DNA of 64,000 nt. It comes from an uncultured Rhodospirillaceae bacterium (lineage in GTDB: Bacteria; Pseudomonadota; Alphaproteobacteria; Rhodospirillales; Casp-alpha2). Under the pieces are notes generated by a model that saw only the letters and a list, made by a program, of their open reading frames with translations, did not search any database and was not told the origin of the DNA. The translations under genes were made by a program, and so were the position numbers. Shown piece by piece: positions 8,443-17,265 of the stretch; the stretch's first letter is position 1; the number at the start of each line of letters is the position of its first letter. The stretch is taken from NCBI GenBank assembly GCA_913030825.1, contig CAJWCU010000001.1:248001-312000 (forward strand). Reading direction: 5' to 3'.

Positions 8443-9867
8443 ATGAAGGACGGCGTGACCGCCTCGGCGACCCGGGGTGCGACGGCAATTCTGGCGGAGT
8501 TCGCCGCCGGGCTGGAATTCGACGACCTGCCGAAAGAGGTTGTCGACCACTTGAAGATGGCGGCACTCGACGGGCTCGGCTGCTGCCTCAATGGCGCTAC
8601 TCTGCCGTGGACCCAGATGCTCGCCGAACTGGTCGATCACGACGGCGGCACGCCCGAGGCGTCTTTGATCGGCATGCTGCGCATGGTGCCGGTGGCCAAC
8701 GCGGTGCTGGTCAATTCCACGGCGGGCCATGCCTTTGAAATGGACGATATCCATAAGGACGCCATCACCCACCCCAATTCCATCGCGGTGCCGGTGGCCT
8801 TGAACGTCGGCGAACGCCTGATGGGCACCCACCACAAATGCGTGTCGGGTGCTCAGGTCCTGACGGCCATGGCCGCCGGGTACGAGGTCGCCTGCCGCGT
8901 GGGGGCTGCCGCCGGGACGGACCTGCTGCTGCGGGGTTTCCATCCCCAGGGCACGGTCGGCCCGTTGGTCGCCGCCGCCACGGCGGGCCGCATGCTGGAC
9001 CTGGACGCGGGCCAGATGGCCCATGCGCTCGGCATCGCCGGGTCGCTGGGTGCGGGGCTGATGGCGGCCCAGGAAGGGGCCATGGTCAAACGCCTGCATT
9101 CGGGGCGCGCGGCCGAAGCCGGCGTGCGCGCCGCCGACCTGGCGGCCAAGGGCTTCACCGGCATCTCCGACATGGTCGAGGCCGAATACGGCGGCTTCCT
9201 GACGGCCTTGGCGGGGACCGACGAAAACCTCGCCCGCGCGACACGCGGCCTGATGCCCGGCGACGATATGGTCTGGGAAATTCTCGAGACCGGCTACAAA
9301 CCGCACGCCATGGTCACCAGCATTCATTGCGCGTTGGACGCCTTGAAGGCGATCATCGACGACAACGGCCTCAAGGCCGGCAACATCGCCGCCATCAAGG
9401 CCCACGTCAGCAAGCCGACTTACGTTCATTGCGCCTGGCCCTATAAGGCACAGGGTATCACGGCGGCACAGATGAACATCTATTACGGCCTGGCGATGAT
9501 CGCCCTGGACGGCGAAACCTTCACGCCCCAGTTCACCGAAGACCGCATCAAGGACCCGGCTGTTCTGTCCTATATTGAACGCATCTCCGCCGAAATCGAC
9601 CCTGCCATCGAAGCCGAGGGCCCGACGTCCCGCCACAAGGCGCGGATCACCGTCGAGACGACCGACAGCCGGACCCTGGAGCATACGGAAAGCGTGCGCC
9701 GCGGCAGCCCGGAAAACCCGGTCTCGGAAGCGGACCTTTTGCGCAAGTTCGATGCCCTGGCCGGGCCGGTCCTGGGCGATGAGAAAGTCGCGAAGGTGAA
9801 GGACTTTGTCGCCAATTTGGACAAGGCCGAGGACTTCCGGCCCCTGATGTGCCTGCTGACCGCCTGA
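8443..9867 (+). CDS. MmgE/PrpD family protein
   Basis: A 474-residue member of the MmgE/PrpD fold, which includes 2-methylcitrate dehydratase, cis-aconitate decarboxylase and many uncharacterised lyases or isomerases. Visible blocks are GHAFEMDDIHKDAITHPNS near 105 and HALGIAGSLGAGL with KRLHSGRAAEAGV further on. The KRLHSGRAAEAG stretch is the substrate-pocket signature. No methylcitrate synthase or PrpB is nearby, so a PrpD role is not supported. It probably acts with the preceding dioxygenase. Its stop lies inside a short tandem repeat. Confidence 0.93.
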   Translation: MKDGVTASATRGATAILAEFAAGLEFDDLPKEVVDHLKMAALDGLGCCLNGATLPWTQMLAELVDHDGGTPEASLIGMLRMVPVANAVLVNSTAGHAFEMDDIHKDAITHPNSIAVPVALNVGERLMGTHHKCVSGAQVLTAMAAGYEVACRVGAAAGTDLLLRGFHPQGTVGPLVAAATAGRMLDLDAGQMAHALGIAGSLGAGLMAAQEGAMVKRLHSGRAAEAGVRAADLAAKGFTGISDMVEAEYGGFLTALAGTDENLARATRGLMPGDDMVWEILETGYKPHAMVTSIHCALDALKAIIDDNGLKAGNIAAIKAHVSKPTYVHCAWPYKAQGITAAQMNIYYGLAMIALDGETFTPQFTEDRIKDPAVLSYIERISAEIDPAIEAEGPTSRHKARITVETTDSRTLEHTESVRRGSPENPVSEADLLRKFDALAGPVLGDEKVAKVKDFVANLDKAEDFRPLMCLLTA

Positions 9868-9887
9868 CCGCCTGACCGCCTGACCAC
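9856..9887 (+). repeat. 8-bp tandem repeat over the mmgE/prpD-like stop codon
   Basis: Four consecutive copies of CTGACCGC, the last with one change. The gene's TGA is in the second copy. Because the unit is 8 bases, successive TGA triplets fall in all three frames. Confidence 0.9.
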
Positions 9888-9986
9888 GTGATCGCCTGCG
9901 CCCCGGCCATGGCGGGCCGGGCCGATTTGATGTACCATCTTCGGCCTGTGCATGAGGGATGACCTGAAACAATGGGAGCCCAGGCC

Positions 9987-10322
9987 ATGACCGAAGACCG
10001 TCGCGCCGCACGGCGTTTCGATATCAGCGAATTGATTTTCGTTTCCAACGACCGGGAAACCCGGGCCGGGTTGTTGCGCGATGTCTCGCGCCAGGGGGCA
10101 CAGGTCGAATTCTCCGACCCCCTGGGTCGCGTGCAGCATGGCTTCGTTGCCGGTGACGCGGTCGATTTGATGATCGACGAGCTGGGTGAAATTCCCGCGA
10201 CGGTCCAACGACTCACGGACAAGGGCGTCGCCGTCGAGTTTCGTATCGACGATCAGGAACAGGAAATGCTGCGGGCGGAAATCCAGTCGGTGTTCGACGC
10301 CTCGGGGCCGGTCGCGCCCTGA
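9987..10322 (+). CDS. PilZ domain protein
   Basis: A 111-residue single-domain PilZ protein. RRAARRF at the N-terminus provides the RxxxR motif, and DVSRQGAQVEF supplies the (D/N)xSxxG motif, so cyclic-di-GMP binding is likely. The start at 9987 is preferred because a GGGAG site sits 8 bases before it; an upstream ATG at 9972 overlaps that site. It converges with the DUF2269 gene, with a 5-base gap. Its target cannot be read from the context. Confidence 0.9.
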   Translation: MTEDRRAARRFDISELIFVSNDRETRAGLLRDVSRQGAQVEFSDPLGRVQHGFVAGDAVDLMIDELGEIPATVQRLTDKGVAVEFRIDDQEQEMLRAEIQSVFDASGPVAP

Positions 10323-10327
10323 CGGGC

Positions 10328-10792
10328 TCAGCCCTTGACCACCATCCAGTAGAGATTGAGGAACGGCAGCGCCGTTGCGACGGCGCCGAACAGGTTCCAG
10401 CGCCGCGCCAGTTTCCAATACGCATCGGGAATGTCGCTGCCTGCGGCAAACCCGCGGGCCAGGCGCATTTGCGCGATTTGGGTCGGCACCAGGACGGCGA
10501 TCCAGACGATGCCGGAGGCGATGAACAATCCGATCCCCCAGCGCAGCCAATAGGCATCCAGGATATCCCCGCCGATTTGGCTCACCATGGCCAGACCCGA
10601 CCCGCCGATTAACGCAGCCCCCAGGGACGTGAACAGACCGTCGGTAACAATGACCTGGCGCTGGGCATGGGCGATCACCGCCGGATTGCGGGTCCGGTCG
10701 GCGGCGATTTTCCACCAGGCGGTGACCAGGATATTGCCGAGGAACAGGATCACGCCCAACAGATGCAGAAGTTTCAAGGTTTCCAGGGACAT
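10328..10792 (-). CDS. DUF2269 family membrane protein
   Basis: A 154-residue integral membrane protein with about four hydrophobic helices. The first begins with LKLLHLLGVILFLGNILVTAWW, and a typical LRWGIGLFIASGIVW follows later. It matches the DUF2269 family by its LHLLG and GNI blocks. Function is unknown. It lies 46 bases downstream of trkH on the same strand and may be co-transcribed with it. Confidence 0.8.
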   Translation of the reverse strand: MSLETLKLLHLLGVILFLGNILVTAWWKIAADRTRNPAVIAHAQRQVIVTDGLFTSLGAALIGGSGLAMVSQIGGDILDAYWLRWGIGLFIASGIVWIAVLVPTQIAQMRLARGFAAGSDIPDAYWKLARRWNLFGAVATALPFLNLYWMVVKG

Positions 10793-10838
10793 TTTCGTAT
10801 CGCCGTCATGATTTTCAGGGGGCGGTGGGCAAGGGGGC

Positions 10839-12284
10839 TCAGTCGCGCCAGAAATCCCGGTCCAGGGTGACCAGCAGGGCCAGAACCTCCAGCCGTCCCG
10901 CCAGCATGGCCAGCACCAGAATCCATTTCGCGGCGTCGGGCAGGGGCTGGAAATTGCCCGCCGGGCCGATGATCGGGCCCAGGCCCGGGCCGACGTTCGT
11001 GATCGCCGTCACCGTTGCGGAATAGGCGGTCAGGATATCCAGTTCCAGGAACGACAGCGCCACGGTGAAGACCGCGATGGTCGCGACGAACACCGCCAGG
11101 AAGGCGAGGATCGAATAGGGCACGTCGTCCGGCACGGGGGCGCCGTTATAGGACAGCTTGATCACCCGGTTGGGGCTGAACAGCCGTTTCACATGGGCCC
11201 GCACGACCATGTAGAGAATCTGGTGGCGGTAGATCTTGATCGCGCCCGAGGTCGATCCCGAACAGCCGCCGATGTACATCAGCGCCAGGAACACGCCGAC
11301 CCCGCCGGGGCCCCAGGTCGTGTAATCGTCGGTCGCGAAGCCCGTGGTGGTGACCACCGAGGTCACGTTGAACGCCGTCAACGTCAGGGCGTCCATGAAG
11401 CCGATGCCACGTTCCCAGACCATCCAGGCCGCCAGGGTGACGCTGACGACGGCGAGAAGCCCGATGAAGCCCCGGACCTGCTGATCCGTGAACAACCCGC
11501 GCGGGGCGCCGCGCGCGGCCTTGACGTAGAGGTAGAAGGGGATCGCGCCGGCGGCCATGAAGACCGTCGCGATCCAATGCAGGGATTGTTCCTGGAAATA
11601 GCCGAACGACGCGTCGTGGGTCGAATAGCCGCCGGTCGACAGGGTTGCCATGGCATGGGTGACGGCGTCGAACAGGCGCATGCCGAAGGCATAGTAGAGC
11701 AGCGCGCAAAGCGCCGTCAGCGCCGTGTAGATCGCCATCAGGTAGATCACCATCTGGAACGCGTTGGCGCCAAACTTGTCGCCGGTGTCCGAGCTTTCGA
11801 TTTTGAACAACTGCATCCCGCCGACCCGCAGCAGCGGCAGCATGAGGATCGCCATGGCGATGATCCCAATCCCGCCCAGCCATTGCAAAATCGCCCGCCA
11901 CAGCAAAATGCCCGGCGGCAAATGGTCCAGGCCGGTCAGCACGGTCGACCCCGTCGTCGTGATGCCCGACATGCTTTCGAACACGGCGTCGGTCAGGCTG
12001 ATGCCCAGACCGAGGAACGGGATTGCCGCGACGGCGGCCACGGTGACCCAGCCGAACACGGTCACCAAGAACGCCTGCCGTAAATTCAGGGTGATGCCTT
12101 CCTTGGGCCAGGCGGCGATCGCCGCGCCGAACCCGATGAACCCGGTGGTCAGGGCGGCTGCCGTGAACGGCTCCCAATCCTTGTCGTGATAGATGGCGTC
12201 GGTCAGCGCCGGAATGCAGAGCAGCACCGCCAGGAAACAGGCGAGCAGACCCAGAAGGTGAACGACCGGGCGGATGTTGAGCAT
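10839..12284 (-). CDS. trkH: TrkH family potassium uptake protein
   Basis: A 481-residue TrkH/KtrB-type K+ translocating subunit in the inner membrane. Four degenerate pore loops are visible, for example SGITTTGSTVLTGLDHLPP and TLSTGGYSTHDASFG, followed by later VVTTTGFATDDYTTWG and AITNVGPGLGPIIG segments. Each has the expected filter glycine after TT/ST. A regulatory TrkA is not in the window. The gene follows purQ by 67 bases on the same strand, within the broken purine cluster. Confidence 0.94.
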   Translation of the reverse strand: MLNIRPVVHLLGLLACFLAVLLCIPALTDAIYHDKDWEPFTAAALTTGFIGFGAAIAAWPKEGITLNLRQAFLVTVFGWVTVAAVAAIPFLGLGISLTDAVFESMSGITTTGSTVLTGLDHLPPGILLWRAILQWLGGIGIIAMAILMLPLLRVGGMQLFKIESSDTGDKFGANAFQMVIYLMAIYTALTALCALLYYAFGMRLFDAVTHAMATLSTGGYSTHDASFGYFQEQSLHWIATVFMAAGAIPFYLYVKAARGAPRGLFTDQQVRGFIGLLAVVSVTLAAWMVWERGIGFMDALTLTAFNVTSVVTTTGFATDDYTTWGPGGVGVFLALMYIGGCSGSTSGAIKIYRHQILYMVVRAHVKRLFSPNRVIKLSYNGAPVPDDVPYSILAFLAVFVATIAVFTVALSFLELDILTAYSATVTAITNVGPGLGPIIGPAGNFQPLPDAAKWILVLAMLAGRLEVLALLVTLDRDFWRD

Positions 12285-12351
12285 CTCGGGCCTTTCCTTT
12301 CCGGGTCGGCGGAAGCCGCCGCCGGGGATCGGCGGGGCGCCGGGCCGAAAC

Positions 12352-13068
12352 CTAGTGCAGGGCGGCGACCAGGCCGTCGAACATGGGCTTGCCGTCGATG
12401 CCGCCCAAGGCGGCTTCGGCCAGGCGTTCCGGGTGCGGCATCATGCCCAGCACGTTGCCAGCTTCGTTGACGATGCCCGCGATGTTGCGGCGGCTGCCGT
12501 TCGGATTGGCGGCGTCGGAGGCGGCACCCGCGTCGTCGCAATAGCGGAACGCCACGCGGCCTTCGCCTTCCAGGCGGTCCAGCGTGTCGTCGTCGGCGAA
12601 ATAGTTGCCGTCGTGATGGGCGACGGGGATGCGGATGACCTGATCGGCGGAATAGTCGCGGGTGAACGGCGTTTCGGTGTTTTCGACCTTCAGCGTCACG
12701 TCGCGGCAGACGAATTTCAGCCCCGCGTTCCGCATCAGGGCACCGGGCAGCAATCCGGCTTCGGTCAAAACCTGAAACCCGTTGCACACGCCCAGGACGG
12801 GCACGCCTTTGTTGGCGCGTTCGACCACCGTGCGCATGACCGGCGAATTCGCCGCCATGGCACCGGAGCGCAGATAATCGCCGTAGGAAAACCCGCCCGG
12901 CACGGCGATCAGATCGACCTCGGGCAGTTCGGCGTCGCGGTGCCAATGCATCAGGACATCGCCGCCCCCCTCTTCAACACCCAGGGCGGCTTCCAGCGCG
13001 ACTTTCATGTCGCGGTCGCAGTTGGATCCTGGGAAAACGATGACGGCGGCTTTGATATTGGTCGGCAT
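12352..13068 (-). CDS. purQ: Phosphoribosylformylglycinamidine synthase glutaminase subunit PurQ
   Basis: A 238-residue class I glutamine amidotransferase that releases ammonia for PurL. The nucleophile is C95 in [24 protein letters not shown] near 59-70 and a C-terminal MMPHPER supply the family signatures and the catalytic histidine and glutamate. It lies 9 bases after purS, so the two are surely co-transcribed. Confidence 0.97.
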   Translation of the reverse strand: MPTNIKAAVIVFPGSNCDRDMKVALEAALGVEEGGGDVLMHWHRDAELPEVDLIAVPGGFSYGDYLRSGAMAANSPVMRTVVERANKGVPVLGVCNGFQVLTEAGLLPGALMRNAGLKFVCRDVTLKVENTETPFTRDYSADQVIRIPVAHHDGNYFADDDTLDRLEGEGRVAFRYCDDAGAASDAANPNGSRRNIAGIVNEAGNVLGMMPHPERLAEAALGGIDGKPMFDGLVAALH

Positions 13069-13077
13069 GGCTCGGGC

Positions 13078-13323
13078 TCAGCCTTCGGCGATATCCACGG
13101 AATAATTCTCGATCACTGTATTGGCCAGCAGCTTTTCGCACATGGCTTCTACGGCCTGCTTGGCCTTGTCGGCGTCGCTTTCGTCCAAGTCCAGTTCGAT
13201 GTACTTACCCTGGCGCACGTCGTTGACGCCGCCGAAGCCGAGACCGGCCAGCGAATGCTGCACGGCCTTGCCTTGCGGGTCGAGAACGCCGGATTTCAGG
13301 GTGACGTGAACTTTGGCTTTCAT
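13078..13323 (-). CDS. purS: Phosphoribosylformylglycinamidine synthase subunit PurS
   Basis: An 81-residue protein with the PurS pattern: K(A/V)HVTLKSGVLDPQGKAVQ at the start, GFGGVNDVRQGKYIELDL in the middle and MCEKLLANTVIENY at the end. PurS forms the ammonia channel bridge between PurQ and PurL. It begins one base after the purC stop and ends 9 bases before purQ. Confidence 0.97.
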   Translation of the reverse strand: MKAKVHVTLKSGVLDPQGKAVQHSLAGLGFGGVNDVRQGKYIELDLDESDADKAKQAVEAMCEKLLANTVIENYSVDIAEG

Positions 13324-13324
13324 C

Positions 13325-14092
13325 TTACTGGATCGACTCCGGTTCCTTCAGGTCGACGGGGCCCGATTCCGGTAGGATGCCCAGGCGCCGCGCGACCTCT
13401 TGATAGGCCTCGGCGACGTTGCCCAGATCGCGGCGGAAGCGGTCCTTGTCCATCTTCTCGTTGGTCTTGACGTCCCACAGGCGCATGCTGTCGGGGCTGA
13501 TTTCGTCGGCCAGGACGATGCGCATCTGCTGATCGTTGTCCCACAGGCGGCCGAATTCCAGTTTGAAATCGACCAGTTTCAGGCCGATGCCCCTGAACAG
13601 GCCCGAGAGATAGTCGTTGATCCGCAGACTCAGCGCCATGATCTCGTCCAGGTCCTGCGGCGTCGCCCAGCCGAAGGCGGTGACGTGTTCCTCGGCGATC
13701 AGGGGATCGCCCAGTTCATCGGACTTGTAGCAATATTCGATGATCGACCGCGGCAGGGCCGTGCCTTCCTCCATGCCGAAGCGTTTGGAGAAGGTGCCGG
13801 CGGCGACGTTGCGCACGATGATCTCGACCGGAATGATCTCGACCTCGCGGACCAGCTGTTCGCGCATGTTGAGCCGGCGCACGAAGTGAGTCGGAACCCC
13901 CATCTCGCCCAGCCGCAGCATGAGAAATTCGGAAATCCGGTTGTTCAGCACCCCCTTGCCGGTGATGGTGCCTTTTTTCTGGTTGTTGAAGGCCGTGGCG
14001 TCGTCCTTGAAATATTGGACGATCGTGCCGGGTTCCGGTCCTTCGAAAAGCACCTTCGCCTTGCCTTCGTAAATCTGTCTGCGTCTTGCCAT
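13325..14092 (-). CDS. purC: SAICAR synthetase
   Basis: A 255-residue phosphoribosylaminoimidazole-succinocarboxamide synthase, joining CAIR with aspartate. It begins [18 protein letters not shown], continues with [14 protein letters not shown] and [14 protein letters not shown], and contains LVDFKLEFG. The ATG at 14092 matches the family N-terminus and has a GAGGG site; an earlier ATG at 14128 is unlikely. It is the first gene of the tight purC-purS-purQ block. Confidence 0.97.
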   Translation of the reverse strand: MARRRQIYEGKAKVLFEGPEPGTIVQYFKDDATAFNNQKKGTITGKGVLNNRISEFLMLRLGEMGVPTHFVRRLNMREQLVREVEIIPVEIIVRNVAAGTFSKRFGMEEGTALPRSIIEYCYKSDELGDPLIAEEHVTAFGWATPQDLDEIMALSLRINDYLSGLFRGIGLKLVDFKLEFGRLWDNDQQMRIVLADEISPDSMRLWDVKTNEKMDKDRFRRDLGNVAEAYQEVARRLGILPESGPVDLKEPESIQ

Positions 14093-14212
14093 GATGGGGC
14101 CCTCGCGAGCGTCCCCGGGCGATTGCAACGCCGGGGGCGGGGATTAAAGGCACCATATAGCAGCGTCCGCGGGCTTCCTCAACTGAATAGGCGGGGGATT
14201 GCGGGGACGATA

Positions 14213-14965
14213 TCAAATTGCCTGGAAACCACCCGGCCGGGGCCGCCCGGCGCAGAACAGCCATTGCGGTTTCATCTCCGGCTGGTGGGGGCGGGGCAGG
14301 GCAATCAGGCTGGAGGACACGGTCTCGAAGCCGAAATCCGTGGAAAAAGCCATGGAGTCGCGTTCTTCGCCAGGTTGGCGGTCCTTGTAGTCGCTGACCA
14401 GGTCGACCCAGGCGGACCAGCCCTCGGCCCCCTTGGCCGGGTCGGGCACATCGGCGGCCTGGAACAGGGGGCGGTAGCGCGCGATCCGGGGCGAGGCGGG
14501 GTCGTTCAGGTCATGCGCGGTGATGACGGAAACGCCTTCGGGCAGGGGTTCGACCCGGACGACGCCGCGTTCCCCGTCGCCGGCGATCCAATAGGCGTCG
14601 GCGGCGTCGGCGACGATCAGGTTGAACGACCGGTAGGCGGACCCGTCCAGATGGCTCAGCGCTTCGGCGGCTTCGCGGGCTTCGGCGTGGTCCAGGGTAT
14701 CCAGCGGCAATTCGCCGCGCGACCGTTTGCCGGCCTGGGGGCCCAAGGATCCCTGGCGGTTGAGCACGCCCGCGACCAGACGGTCGTCGTTCATGCCGAG
14801 CCAGGAGCCCCCCGCTTCACGGTCCAGACCGGCGGTGACGTGCGGGCGGTCCGGCCAATGGCGGCCCGGCGCGTCCCAAGCGCGGCCCGCCATTTCGTCG
14901 CGGTTGGCGGCGATGATCAGGGGCCAATCGTGGCCCGGGCGGCGAAGAATGACGAGAGTGCACAT
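14213..14965 (-). CDS. NRDE family protein (TANGO2 homologue)
   Basis: A 250-residue protein starting MCTLVI with the eponymous ANRDE at residues 19-23. GGSWLGMNDD and VAGVLNRQG follow, as in the NRDE/TANGO2 family. Cys2 after Met suggests an N-terminal nucleophile-type residue. Eukaryotic TANGO2 and its bacterial homologues have been linked to heme movement, but the bacterial function is unsettled. It lies 120 bases upstream of purC on the same strand, and DUF1476 is divergent from it. Confidence 0.88.
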   Translation of the reverse strand: MCTLVILRRPGHDWPLIIAANRDEMAGRAWDAPGRHWPDRPHVTAGLDREAGGSWLGMNDDRLVAGVLNRQGSLGPQAGKRSRGELPLDTLDHAEAREAAEALSHLDGSAYRSFNLIVADAADAYWIAGDGERGVVRVEPLPEGVSVITAHDLNDPASPRIARYRPLFQAADVPDPAKGAEGWSAWVDLVSDYKDRQPGEERDSMAFSTDFGFETVSSSLIALPRPHQPEMKPQWLFCAGRPRPGGFQAI

Positions 14966-15094
14966 GATCGTTACATAGAGCCTGTAGCCTGATTAGGCCA
15001 GAACGCTGCTGCGGATGTTGCGATTGCGCGCCAACCAAAGTAAATAAGCGCTACGAAAACAACCGACACCACCTCATTTACGGGAGCCGCCGAT

Positions 15095-15418
15095 ATGTCC
15101 GACGCTTTCAAGGACCGCGAAAAGGGATACGAAGCCAAATTCCAGTTGGACGAAGAGCTGCGGTTCAAGGCCGAATCCCGCCGGAATAAGCTGCTCGGCC
15201 TGTGGCTCGCCGAGGCTTTCGGGCTGAAGGGCTCCGACGCCGACGCTTATGCCAAGGAAGTCGTGCTCGCCGATCTGGACGAGCCGGGCGTCGAGGACGT
15301 GGTCCGCAAGGTCATGGCCGATATCGAAGCCCGTGGCCTGCAGATCTCCGAAGACGACATCCGCCGCAAGCTGGAAGATCTGCTGCACACGGCGGCGGAA
15401 CAGCTTCAGAGCGAATAA
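15095..15418 (+). CDS. DUF1476 family F1-ATPase zeta inhibitor subunit
   Basis: A 107-residue alpha-helical protein, MSDAFKDREKGYEAKFQLDEE, followed by KAESRRNKLLGLWLAE and YAKEVVLADLDEPG. These are hallmarks of DUF1476, whose Paracoccus member is the zeta inhibitor of F1-ATPase. The N-terminal segment is the inhibitory region in that family. A GGGAG site precedes the ATG. It stands alone on the plus strand between purB and purC, an arrangement frequent in alphaproteobacteria. A terminator follows immediately. Confidence 0.93.
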   Translation: MSDAFKDREKGYEAKFQLDEELRFKAESRRNKLLGLWLAEAFGLKGSDADAYAKEVVLADLDEPGVEDVVRKVMADIEARGLQISEDDIRRKLEDLLHTAAEQLQSE

Positions 15419-15438
15419 ACCGCCGCTTTCGGTTTTTT
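15417..15438 (+). terminator. Rho-independent terminator after the DUF1476 gene
   Basis: A 6-bp stem (AAACCG at 15417-15422 with CGGTTT at 15430-15435) and a 7-base loop, ending in a run of six T residues. It overlaps the DUF1476 stop codon. Confidence 0.7.
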
Positions 15439-15448
15439 CCTTAAAAAC

Positions 15449-15718
15449 TCAGTCCTTGCCGCCGCCCAGATGGGCGCGGATCAACGCCGTATCGACCTCG
15501 GGACGCGACGGCAGGTTCAGGCTGCTTGAATGGCCGTAGCATCTGATCTGCCCGGCCGTATCGGTTTCGACGAACCCGGCGGATACGGCCTTGAGCGGGC
15601 GCAGTTCGCCCGCGACCCAGCTATGGGTGAAGGAATGGGGGAACAGGACCGGGGCTTCCGCGCCGCCGCTCGCGGCGAACACGATGTATTTCATGGGACG
15701 GTCGGCGAAATCCGGCAT
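15449..15718 (-). CDS. Conserved hypothetical protein
   Basis: An 89-residue protein I cannot name. An alternative ATG at 15694 would give 81 residues starting MKYIVFAASGG. It has a central LFPHSFTHSWVAGEL and a GFVETDTAGQIRCYG strand pair, and is rich in beta-strand residues with no membrane segment. It lies 18 bases downstream of purB on the same strand, so it is probably expressed from the purB transcript. Confidence 0.65.
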   Translation of the reverse strand: MPDFADRPMKYIVFAASGGAEAPVLFPHSFTHSWVAGELRPLKAVSAGFVETDTAGQIRCYGHSSSLNLPSRPEVDTALIRAHLGGGKD

Positions 15719-15736
15719 CCCTGATCGCCCCGCAGC

Positions 15737-17128
15737 CTATTCCGAAAACACGCGCCGAAAGACGGTCTCGACCTGCGCCGCGTGGTAGTCGAGGGACGAA
15801 ACCTCGAACAAGGCTTCCAGTTCCTCGGGCTTGAGGTGCTTCTTCACCTCGGCGTCCTTCTCCAGGAAGAACATCAGCCGGTTGTCGTAGGACTGGGCCT
15901 CTTCGTCCTCGGCGTCCAGGTGTGCCGGCTTGTCCGGGTCGTCCGGGTCGATGCCGAAGCTTTTCCAGACCCGCATGGCGGCGCGTTGGACGATCTTGTA
16001 GGCGTCCTCGCGGCTGACACCCTTCTGCGTCAGGAACAACAAGACCCGCTGGGCATCGTGGATGCCGCCGAATTTGTCGATGTGTTCCTTCATGTTGGCC
16101 GGATAGATGACCAGTTTTTCGACCACGCCGGCCAGGCGGGCGAGCGCAAAGTCGAGTGTCACCGTGGCGTCCGGGCCGATCATCCGTTCGACGGAGGAAT
16201 GGGAAATGTCACGTTCGTGCCAAAGGGCGACGTTCTCCAGCGCGGGCACGACGGCCATGCGGACCAGACGCGCCAGACCCGTCAGGTTCTCCGTCAGGAT
16301 CGGGTTGCGTTTGTGCGGCATGGCGGAGGAGCCTTTTTGCCCCGGCGCGAAATATTCCTGGGCTTCGCGGACTTCCGTGCGCTGCATATGGCGGATTTCC
16401 GTCGCCAGGTTCTCCATCGAGGCGGCGACCACGCCCAGCGTCGCGAAGAACATGGCGTGGCGGTCACGCGGGATGACCTGGGTCGATATCGGCTCCGGGC
16501 TCAGGCCCATCTTGTCGGCGACGTATTCTTCGACGAAGGGGTCGATATTGGCGAAGGTGCCGACCGCGCCGGAGATCGCGCAGGTCGCGATTTCGTCCCG
16601 CGCGTTTTCCAGGCGCCAGCGCGCGCGCTGGAACTCGGCATAGAACCGGGCGAGCTTCAGGCCCACCGTCGTCGGCTCGGCATGGATGCCGTGGCTGCGG
16701 CCCATCACGGGCGTCAGTTTGTGTTCCATGGCGCGGGTCTTCAGCGCCGCCAGCACCCGGTCGATATCGTCCAGCAGGATCGTCGCCGCCTGCTTCAACT
16801 GCACGGCCAGGCAGGTGTCCAGCACGTCCGACGACGTCATGCCCTGGTGGACGAAGCGCGCGTCGTCGCCGACCTGTTCCGCCAGCTCCGTGGTGAAGGC
16901 GATGACGTCGTGTTTGGTTTCGCGCTCGATCTCGTCGATCCGGTCGATCCGCGCGCCGTCATAGGGGATGTTGCCCTTGGCCCAGACGGTCTCGGCGGCT
17001 TCTTTCGGGATCACGCCCAATTGGGCCTGCGCGTCGCAGGCATGGGCCTCGATCTCGAACCAGATGCGGAACTTGTTGGCGGGCTCCCAGATGGCGGCCA
17101 TCTGGGGGCGGGAATAGCGCGGGATCAT
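15737..17128 (-). CDS. purB: Adenylosuccinate lyase
   Basis: A 463-residue fumarase/aspartase-superfamily lyase, acting on SAICAR and adenylosuccinate. MIPRYSRPQMAAIWEP is the family start, EIATCAISGAVGTF lies mid-protein, and the signature loop reads GSSAMPHKRNP. The start at 17128 is fixed by homology; the frame runs on upstream as noise. Near the C-terminus is an acidic extra segment with DPDDPDKPAH. It is the most upstream purine gene of the minus-strand cluster. Confidence 0.96.
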   Translation of the reverse strand: MIPRYSRPQMAAIWEPANKFRIWFEIEAHACDAQAQLGVIPKEAAETVWAKGNIPYDGARIDRIDEIERETKHDVIAFTTELAEQVGDDARFVHQGMTSSDVLDTCLAVQLKQAATILLDDIDRVLAALKTRAMEHKLTPVMGRSHGIHAEPTTVGLKLARFYAEFQRARWRLENARDEIATCAISGAVGTFANIDPFVEEYVADKMGLSPEPISTQVIPRDRHAMFFATLGVVAASMENLATEIRHMQRTEVREAQEYFAPGQKGSSAMPHKRNPILTENLTGLARLVRMAVVPALENVALWHERDISHSSVERMIGPDATVTLDFALARLAGVVEKLVIYPANMKEHIDKFGGIHDAQRVLLFLTQKGVSREDAYKIVQRAAMRVWKSFGIDPDDPDKPAHLDAEDEEAQSYDNRLMFFLEKDAEVKKHLKPEELEALFEVSSLDYHAAQVETVFRRVFSE

Positions 17129-17265
17129 GGAAACTCCGTTTCTGGCGGGGATTATAGACGGCGCGGCGTCCGGGACAAGGTGACATGCCAAACTGTCACG
17201 CGTTTGAAAAGCCCCGCTGTTCGTTTTCCACCGAAAAAGCGACACGGACCGGCTATTATCCCGCC

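Noticed and set aside
8443-9867. Annotation as 2-methylcitrate dehydratase PrpD
   Set aside because: No prpB, prpC or acnD gene is adjacent, and the family is functionally diverse, so the specific name is unsupported.
6195-12284. Genomic island between purQ and purL
   Set aside because: No integrase, transposase, tRNA or flanking repeats, and GC content and codon habits look like the neighbours; kept only as an interruption of synteny.
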